From the NCBI GenBank assembly GCA_018065745.1, contig JAGHSS010000054.1:1-11790 (forward strand): a stretch of 11,790 bases of DNA, in the 5' to 3' direction. Within the stretch, counting starts at the first letter, position 1, and each line of letters starts with the position of its first letter. The position numbers and the translations under genes were made by a program. This stretch comes from Candidatus Neoflavobacterium equi. Lineage in GTDB: Bacteria > Bacteroidota > Bacteroidia > Flavobacteriales > Flavobacteriaceae. Positions 7,560 through 11,790 of this stretch are shown here, piece after piece. The notes under the pieces were generated by a model. That model ran no database searches, was not told where the DNA came from, and saw only the letters and a program-made list of their open reading frames with translations.

Positions 7560-8951
7560 TTACTCTGCTACTCCCAACATGTTTTCTGGATTTAAAATAT
7601 CATCCAAAGCTTCTTTTGTCAAGATGTTTTGTTCAATAATCAAATCATACACACTGGCTCCGGTTGCCAAGGCTTCTTTGGCAATCTTGGTACTGTTTTT
7701 ATAACCGATATACGGATTTAAAGCCGTGACAATACCAATGCTGTTCAACACCATGTTTTTACAATGTGCTTCATTGGCAGTGATGCCGTTGATGCATTTG
7801 TCAACCATAGTATCCATACCGTTGATCAACAATTTGATGGAGTCAATGATGGAATAAGTCAACACAGGCTCCATTACATTTAACTGCAACTGCCCTGCCT
7901 CTGCCGCCATGGTTACCGTCAAATCATTACCAATTACTTTAAAGCAGATTTGGTTCATCACCTCAGGTATTACTGGATTTACTTTTCCAGGCATAATGGA
8001 AGATCCAGGCTGCATTGGTGGCAAATTGATCTCGTTAAAACCACATCTTGGCCCTGAAGACAACAACCTCAAGTCATTGCATATCTTGGAAATCTTGATG
8101 GACATACGCTTTAATGCTGAAGAGTAAATCACATAAGAACCGGTGTCTGGTGTAGCCTCAATTAAATTGGCTGCTTTGACAAATGGGAAGGCCGTTATCT
8201 CTGCTAAATTTTGAGCACATAAGGTGGCATAGCCCGGTTTGGCATTCAATCCTGTACCAATAGCTGTTGCTCCCATATTTATTTCATAAAAAAGAGACGA
8301 ATTGGAATCCAAACGGGCAATCTCCTCTTCTAAATTTGCTGCAAATGCTTCAAACTCTTGTCCCATGGTCATGGGCACTGCATCCTGTAATTGGGTGCGT
8401 CCCATCTTGATGACGTGCTTGAACTCCTCCCCTTTGTTTCTAAAAGATTGAATAAACAACCTGAGGTGGTCTACCAACTTTTGATTGTAAAACAAGAGCG
8501 CCAATTTGATGGCCGTTGGATAAGCGTCATTGGTGGATTGAGATAAATTGACATGATCATTTGGCGAACAGTATTGATAGGCTCCTTTGGTATGTCCCAA
8601 CAATTCTAAAGCCCTGTTGGCAATCACCTCATTGATGTTCATATTGGTTGAAGTTCCTGCTCCTCCCTGGATCATATCAATTGGGAATTCTGCATCAAAT
8701 TTACCAGAGATGATTTCCTTACAAGCATCAATGATGGCATCTGCAATGGTGTGTTCCAAAATACCCAATGTGGCATTGGTTTTGGCAGCAGCCCATTTGA
8801 CATAAGCGAGGGATTTTATAAAAATCGGGAAGGAAGAAAGGGTTACACCAGAGATGTGGAAGTTATCTATGGCACGTTGTGTTTGCACCCCATAATATGC
8901 ATTTTCTGGAACGTTTAAATCGCCCAACAGATCATTTTCAATTCGATACAT
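7560..8951 (-). CDS. aspA: Aspartate ammonia-lyase (aspartase)
   Basis: This 463-residue member of the fumarase/aspartase superfamily reversibly splits L-aspartate into fumarate and ammonia. The three conserved blocks are present: GGAGTSTNMN (96-105), SQSTNDAYPTA (137-147) and the flexible signature loop GSSIMPGKVNP (316-326), where Ser318 is the expected catalytic base. GGAGTS (rather than the TGSGTQ of class II fumarase), STND and the YCSPNDHVN segment favour aspartase over fumarase. Length is normal. A substrate change to another aminosuccinate cannot be excluded. The gene runs leftward, convergent with mutB across a shared terminator, and diverges from the SDR gene with a 123-nt common promoter region. 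Its product, fumarate, enters the TCA cycle as does the succinyl-CoA made by the neighbouring mutase. Confidence 0.93.
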   Translation of the reverse strand: MYRIENDLLGDLNVPENAYYGVQTQRAIDNFHISGVTLSSFPIFIKSLAYVKWAAAKTNATLGILEHTIADAIIDACKEIISGKFDAEFPIDMIQGGAGTSTNMNINEVIANRALELLGHTKGAYQYCSPNDHVNLSQSTNDAYPTAIKLALLFYNQKLVDHLRLFIQSFRNKGEEFKHVIKMGRTQLQDAVPMTMGQEFEAFAANLEEEIARLDSNSSLFYEINMGATAIGTGLNAKPGYATLCAQNLAEITAFPFVKAANLIEATPDTGSYVIYSSALKRMSIKISKICNDLRLLSSGPRCGFNEINLPPMQPGSSIMPGKVNPVIPEVMNQICFKVIGNDLTVTMAAEAGQLQLNVMEPVLTYSIIDSIKLLINGMDTMVDKCINGITANEAHCKNMVLNSIGIVTALNPYIGYKNSTKIAKEALATGASVYDLIIEQNILTKEALDDILNPENMLGVAE

Positions 8952-8972
8952 AACTTATATTTTTCCTAAATT

Positions 8973-8980
8973 TAAAACTA
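8973..8980 (-). promoter_or_regulatory. Candidate -7 element for aspA
   Basis: On the minus strand this reads TAGTTTTA, one base off TAnnTTTG, 21 nt before the aspA start. It sits inside a 6-bp inverted repeat CCTAAA/TTTAGG (8965-8970 and 8986-8991). Confidence 0.35.
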
Positions 8981-9008
8981 TTTTTTTTAGGAACATAAAA
9001 AATAACTA

Positions 9009-9041
9009 CTTAAAAAACTATGCATACATAGTATTTTTAAG
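9009..9041. repeat. 33-nt inverted repeat in the aspA/SDR divergent promoter, candidate operator
   Basis: CTTAAAAAACTATG (9009-9022) is repeated in inverted form as CATAGT-a-TTTTTAAG (9027-9041), with a 4-nt centre (CATA) and a single unpaired A at 9033. All 14 bases of the left arm have a partner. It ends one base before the SDR -7 box and so covers roughly -45 to -13 of that promoter, and lies about 40-70 nt upstream of the predicted aspA start of transcription. A dimeric regulator could repress one gene and affect the other; no regulator gene is adjacent. Confidence 0.55.
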
Positions 9042-9049
9042 TATATTTG
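9042..9049 (+). promoter_or_regulatory. Bacteroidota -7 promoter element for the SDR gene
   Basis: TATATTTG matches TAnnTTTG exactly, lies 25 nt before the ATG at 9075 and directly abuts the inverted repeat at 9009-9041. Confidence 0.6.
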
Positions 9050-9074
9050 AGATAATAAACAAACGAATTCAAAG

Positions 9075-9956
9075 ATGAACTATACACAAAAAATGTTGAG
9101 AGATGACGCTTTAAAAGGGAAATCTATCATTGTTACCGGAGGTGGAAGCGGCTTGGGTAAAGCCATGACCAAATACTTTTTGGAATTGGGAGCTCAAGTA
9201 GCGATTACTTCTAGAGACTTGGACAAATTGCAAAAAACGGCTGAAGAACTTACTGCTGAAACTGGCGGAACGTGTTTGCCGATTGCTTGTGATGTGAGAC
9301 ACTATGACCAGGTGGAAGCGATGACCCAAGAGGTAATTGCCAAATTTGGTAAGATTGATGTCCTGTTGAACAACGCGGCTGGAAACTTCATTTCACCAAC
9401 AGAGCGCTTGTCTGCAAATGCTTTTGACACCATCATTGACATTGTGCTAAAAGGATCCAAAAACTGCACATTGGCGGTTGGAAAACACTGGATTGACACC
9501 AAACAAAAAGACAAAACTGTTTTAAATATTGTGACTACCTATGCTTGGACGGGATCTGCTTATGTGGTTCCTTCTGCAACGGCTAAGGCTGGTGTTTTGG
9601 CAATGACGCGCAGTTTGGCTGTGGAATGGGCAAAATACGGCATCAGAATGAATGCGATTGCGCCAGGACCATTCCCTACAAAAGGGGCTTGGGACCGTTT
9701 ATTACCGGGAGATTTACAAGAGAAATTTGACTTGGCAAAACGCAATCCGCTGCAACGTGTTGGAGACCACCAAGAGTTGGCTAATTTAGCGGCTTATATG
9801 GTTTCTGACTTCTCAGCATACATCAACGGTGAGGTAATTACCATTGACGGGGCTGAATGGTTGAAAGGGGCTGGACAGTTCAATTTGTTGGAGGAAGTAC
9901 CACAAGAGATGTGGGATATGCTGGAACAAATGATCAAAGCTAAAGGAAATAAATAA
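9075..9956 (+). CDS. SDR-family oxidoreductase, 2,4-dienoyl-CoA reductase type
   Basis: This is a 293-residue NADP(H)-dependent short-chain dehydrogenase/reductase. TGGGSGLG at 21-28 is the nucleotide-binding turn, CDV (72-74) and NNAAGNF (99-105) are conserved. The usual YxxxK is replaced by SxxxK: Ser167-Ala-Thr-Ala-Lys171, with Tyr156 fifteen residues before the Lys. Recalled human DECR1 has the same arrangement (Tyr199, Ser210, Lys214), and the surrounding NFISPTERLS, PGP-x-x-TKGA and ELANLA segments also match it. This supports 2,4-dienoyl-CoA reductase, an auxiliary step in beta-oxidation of polyunsaturated fatty acids. The C-terminal 30 residues (NLLEEVPQEMWDMLEQMI) extend past the core as an amphipathic helix. 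It is transcribed alone, with a -7 box 25 nt upstream and a terminator immediately after the stop. A different enoyl substrate remains possible. Confidence 0.88.
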   Translation: MNYTQKMLRDDALKGKSIIVTGGGSGLGKAMTKYFLELGAQVAITSRDLDKLQKTAEELTAETGGTCLPIACDVRHYDQVEAMTQEVIAKFGKIDVLLNNAAGNFISPTERLSANAFDTIIDIVLKGSKNCTLAVGKHWIDTKQKDKTVLNIVTTYAWTGSAYVVPSATAKAGVLAMTRSLAVEWAKYGIRMNAIAPGPFPTKGAWDRLLPGDLQEKFDLAKRNPLQRVGDHQELANLAAYMVSDFSAYINGEVITIDGAEWLKGAGQFNLLEEVPQEMWDMLEQMIKAKGNK

Positions 9957-9992
9957 AAAAAAGGGGGCACAAAATACAGTGCTCCCTTTTTT
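9957..9992. terminator. Bidirectional terminator between the SDR gene and the lipoprotein gene
   Basis: AAAAAAGGGGGCAC (9957-9970) pairs with GTGCTCCCTTTTTT (9979-9992) with one G-U wobble and an 8-nt loop. It begins at the base after the SDR stop codon. The opposing lipoprotein gene's stop (9991-9993) overlaps its right edge, so both genes end in this hairpin. Confidence 0.9.
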
Positions 9993-10500
9993 ATTTGCAG
10001 TTTTCTTCAATCTCTGCAATGTATTTCTTGTCAAACGGCACGGGCACAAATTCTGCCAGTACCACATCTTCTTTGGACAGTTGTTTTTTTACCGGATCGT
10101 AAATATAGGTTGCAATTGCTGCGGTATGATCTGGATAACTCTCTGAAACAGCAAAGGTAAACACCTCGCCTTTTTTTAGAGATTTGTGCTTGCTGGGATC
10201 TGGGCTGGTAATCAGATTGATTTGAATTCCCGTTCCCCCATTGGCAACGATGGCCTCTTTGAGTCCTTTGGTGGTTTCTTTATAATCTTTGGAATTGGTC
10301 AACAGATCAATATAAACCTGATGGCAATCTTTTGGAATGTGCTTTGTGATGATGTTCGTGGATCCTACCGCAGCGGTATCTTCCACAACCACCTCTGTTA
10401 CGCTGTCATTTATTTGATTTTCTGGAACATTCGTCTGCCCTTCTTTCTTACAAGAAAACAAGGCTGTTAGTACCAAAAGTGTGCATATTTTCTTTATCAT
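9991..10500 (-). CDS. Small lipoprotein of unknown function
   Basis: I do not recognise this 169-residue protein's family. It has a clear lipoprotein signal: basic IKK at 2-4, a hydrophobic core and LFSC with Cys17 as the lipid site, followed by KKEGQ. Residues 20-52 are a low-complexity, acidic linker. The folded part (about 53-169) looks mixed alpha/beta and has two cysteines, Cys59 and Cys168, that could form a disulphide in the periplasm. FTFAVSESYPDHTAAIATYIYDPVKKQL (about 114-141) looks like a beta hairpin and may be the best search seed. The gene ends in the terminator it shares with the SDR gene. A structured element of about 100 nt separates it from the upstream PAP2 gene on the same strand, so the two may or may not be co-transcribed. 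Confidence 0.8.
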   Translation of the reverse strand: MIKKICTLLVLTALFSCKKEGQTNVPENQINDSVTEVVVEDTAAVGSTNIITKHIPKDCHQVYIDLLTNSKDYKETTKGLKEAIVANGGTGIQINLITSPDPSKHKSLKKGEVFTFAVSESYPDHTAAIATYIYDPVKKQLSKEDVVLAEFVPVPFDKKYIAEIEENCK

Positions 10501-10519
10501 AGTTTTTGTTTTGCTATTT

Positions 10520-10527
10520 TAAAGATA
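10520..10527 (-). promoter_or_regulatory. Candidate -7 element for the unknown lipoprotein gene
   Basis: On the minus strand this reads TATCTTTA, one base off TAnnTTTG, 19 nt before the start codon at 10500. Its position agrees with the other promoters in the window. Confidence 0.35.
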
Positions 10528-10558
10528 CAAAAAAAATAATGGAAATTATCATGCAGCT

Positions 10559-10666
10559 GTCGCGTCAGGGATGGGAGCGGCATCCTTTTTGGAGCGCAAG
10601 CGCAAAAAAGATACAGCGGACAGCCCGACGGTTTTCAAGCGCAGCGCAGGAAAACGGGACGCCCTA
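10559..10666 (+). ncRNA. GC-rich structured intergenic element, possibly Flavo-1-like RNA or a dispersed repeat
   Basis: This stretch stands out from the AT-rich gaps by its GC content and nested pairing. GCGTC (10562-10566) pairs with GACGC (10658-10662) and closes the whole element. Inside are GGATG/CATCC (10569-10573 with 10581-10585), a T5/A5 arm with a GCG-CAAG-CGC tip (10586-10609), an unpaired-looking core AGCGGACAGCCCGAC (10615-10629), and GTTTTC/GAAAAC (10631-10636 with 10650-10655) with a GCG-CAG-CGC tip. From memory, very similar blocks (GGATGGnAGCGGCATCC, AGCGGAnAGCCCGAC, GGACGCCC) recur in intergenic regions of many Flavobacteriaceae. The Rfam Flavo-1 motif may correspond, but I cannot confirm it. 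The strand is assigned by that recollection. Its right end supplies the stop codon of the PAP2 gene. Confidence 0.5.
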
Positions 10667-11617
10667 AAACGTACCTACAATGCCAATACCTCTGAAATTT
10701 GGATTGACCTGCCACGAGATTTTGTGCTTGCGCTCCAAGGCTTTGATGGGATTGTCATAGGCCGTTTTTTCCAAGCGCTTCATCACGGTGTCCGTACAAA
10801 AATAAGATATGGCGGCTCCAAAAACCAGGTCAGAAAACCAATGGGCGTCCACATACATGCGGCTGGCCATGGTCACACCGGCTCCGGCATAAAATGCGCC
10901 TTTCAACCACGGATTCTCCACCCTACGTGCCAACACCATTGAAGTTACTAATGCTATCTGAATATGTCCTGATGGGAATGAACTGTAAGCAGGATCCCCA
11001 AAGAATGGTTTAAATTTATAATTCCCAACATCTGTTGAGGGTCTTGCACGTCCAACTGCTGATTTCATAATGGTTTGCAGGGCTCCACTGGTCAAATATG
11101 AAGCTCCCAAAATAATACCAGTTTCTTTGGCCCATTCTGATTTAAAAATCCAACCGGTCACATAAAAACCACCGGTCATGACCATGGCTGCATAGGGTTT
11201 CCCGTTGTGGAATCCCAAGGGTTCTAAATCGTCGAGAAGTGGACTGTGATTGTGGTCCCAAAAATCTTTTATCGGTTCATCAACAAGGGTTAAAACTGCG
11301 GCTCCTCCAACTGTTGCAGCGGCTGTTGTCCAATCCTTACCCTTCCATCTGACTGGGGAAATTGCGGTGTAAACAAAGGCATCTGCCACGCGTATCAAGG
11401 CGTTTGTCTTGTGCTTTTGTGGGGGATTTAAACTGTCTAAATTTGAAGTAAAATCTACATTTTTAACAGCTGTATTTTTTATAACACTTAGGGTGTCATT
11501 AGCCGTATTATGCAATTGTAGACTGTCAGGGTTTTGAGCTAACATATTTGCAGAAGCTGAAAAAACCAATAATAACAACAGCTTAATGGTAAGCGAATTC
11601 AAGCATTTCATAGTCAT
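10664..11617 (-). CDS. PAP2-family phosphatase, secreted or membrane-associated
   Basis: This 317-residue protein is a type 2 phosphatidic acid phosphatase-like enzyme, a family that removes phosphate from lipids such as phosphatidic acid, undecaprenyl pyrophosphate or lipid A. All three catalytic motifs are present: K185-x6-R192-P193, P215-S-G-H218 and S252-R253-x5-H259-x3-D263. His218 is the expected acid and His259 the nucleophile. Residues 1-28 are a signal peptide (cleavage near MLAQ), followed by a polar Asn/Ser/Asp-rich linker to about residue 70 and hydrophobic segments near 97-112, 143-157, 165-180, 220-230 and 241-270. The active site should therefore face the periplasm. The Met at residue 3 (codon ending at 11611) is an equally good start. 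The natural substrate is not evident. The TAG stop overlaps the structured element that follows. Confidence 0.9.
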   Translation of the reverse strand: MTMKCLNSLTIKLLLLLVFSASANMLAQNPDSLQLHNTANDTLSVIKNTAVKNVDFTSNLDSLNPPQKHKTNALIRVADAFVYTAISPVRWKGKDWTTAAATVGGAAVLTLVDEPIKDFWDHNHSPLLDDLEPLGFHNGKPYAAMVMTGGFYVTGWIFKSEWAKETGIILGASYLTSGALQTIMKSAVGRARPSTDVGNYKFKPFFGDPAYSSFPSGHIQIALVTSMVLARRVENPWLKGAFYAGAGVTMASRMYVDAHWFSDLVFGAAISYFCTDTVMKRLEKTAYDNPIKALERKHKISWQVNPNFRGIGIVGTF

Positions 11618-11619
11618 TG

Positions 11620-11636
11620 ACGGGCTTTCTACCCGT
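11620..11636 (-). promoter_or_regulatory. Short hairpin at the 5' end of the PAP2 mRNA
   Basis: ACGGG (11620-11624) and CCCGT (11632-11636) form a 5-bp stem with a 7-nt loop. Given the -7 box at 11644-11651, transcription should start near 11637-11640, so this hairpin would be at or near the very 5' end of the mRNA, 3-9 nt before the start codon depending on which Met is used. Confidence 0.35.
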
Positions 11637-11643
11637 GGATTTA

Positions 11644-11651
11644 CAAAGATA
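11644..11651 (-). promoter_or_regulatory. Bacteroidota -7 promoter element for the PAP2 gene
   Basis: On the minus strand this reads TATCTTTG, an exact TAnnTTTG match and the same octamer as in front of the DUF4494 gene, 26 nt before the first start codon (32 nt before the second). Confidence 0.55.
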
Positions 11652-11701
11652 AAAACTTAAATTTTAGCCTGCGTTAAAATAAAAGAATTAATTTATTTTG
11701 G

Positions 11702-11741
11702 AACGGCTGGGAGGCTGTAAAATTGTGCGGTTACAGCCGTT
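11702..11741. repeat. Two mutually exclusive 8-bp inverted repeats
   Basis: AACGGCTG (11702-11709) is complementary to CAGCCGTT (11734-11741), while GGCTGTAA (11713-11720) is complementary to TTACAGCC (11731-11738). Both pairings use the same right arm, so only one can form at a time. The 173 nt from 11618 to the window end holds no gene that I can see. No T run follows on either strand, so this is not a standard terminator. Confidence 0.45.
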
Positions 11742-11790
11742 GTTGAGAAATGAAAAAGTTTTAAAATCTAATAATCAAACACTTGTCATT

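Noticed and set aside
7560..8951. Class II fumarase
   Set aside because: The GGAGTS and STND blocks follow aspartase rather than the TGSGTQ and SSND of fumarase.
9075..9956. FabG or FabI enoyl-ACP reductase
   Set aside because: The Tyr156/Ser167/Lys171 pattern and the NFISPTERLS segment fit dienoyl-CoA reductase better than either.
10571..10942. 123-codon plus-strand open frame across the structured element and the PAP2 3' end
   Set aside because: Two thirds of it is antisense to the PAP2 coding region, which carries all catalytic motifs. The rest is the hairpin-rich element. There is no promoter or recognisable domain.
1..11790. Mobile element, CRISPR array, toxin-antitoxin or defence island
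   Set aside because: No transposase, integrase, direct-repeat array or defence-type domain occurs; the genes are metabolic or envelope genes with uniform composition apart from the structured element.

Overview
The window looks like an ordinary chromosomal segment from a marine or freshwater member of the Flavobacteriaceae (phylum Bacteroidota). The evidence is AT-rich DNA, a type IX secretion sorting domain on the first protein, a DUF4494 protein, a heterodimeric methylmalonyl-CoA mutase, and promoters of the Bacteroidota TAnnTTTG type lying about 20-26 nt before start codons with no clear Shine-Dalgarno sequences. I see no phage, plasmid, transposase, CRISPR, tRNA or rRNA.

Layout, left to right. 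(1) 20-784: a secreted protein with a C-terminal T9SS type A sorting domain. (2) 994-1548: a DUF4494 protein with its own promoter and a strong terminator. (3) 1631-2392: a siderophore-interacting (ferric-siderophore reductase type) flavoprotein, convergent with no gap to a small NlpE-like lipoprotein (2393-2839, minus). (4) 2993-7490: a four-gene plus-strand cluster, udk - ftsB/divIC-like - methylmalonyl-CoA mutase small subunit - large subunit, probably one operon, closed by a symmetric terminator shared with the convergent aspartase gene. (5) 7560-8951 (minus): aspartate ammonia-lyase, divergent from (6) 9075-9956: an SDR with the active site of 2,4-dienoyl-CoA reductase. Their shared promoter region contains a large near-perfect inverted repeat. 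(7) 9991-10500 (minus): a small lipoprotein of unknown function. (8) 10559-10666: a GC-rich, multi-stem structured intergenic element. (9) 10664-11617 (minus): a PAP2-family phosphatase with a signal peptide. The last 170 nt is non-coding and holds a pair of mutually exclusive inverted repeats.

Taken together, the metabolic genes feed central carbon metabolism. Methylmalonyl-CoA mutase interconverts succinyl-CoA and methylmalonyl-CoA (propionate, odd-chain and branched-chain carbon). Aspartase turns aspartate into fumarate plus ammonia. The dienoyl-CoA reductase-like SDR would help beta-oxidation of unsaturated fatty acids. The link is inferred from gene function only.

I did not find a dramatic new system. 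The most interesting signals are non-coding: the structured element at 10559-10666, which resembles a dispersed flavobacterial element and is possibly Flavo-1-like; the 33-nt inverted repeat over the SDR promoter; and the alternative pairing at the right end. The small mutase subunit also has a visibly lost catalytic histidine and no cobalamin-like C-terminal domain.
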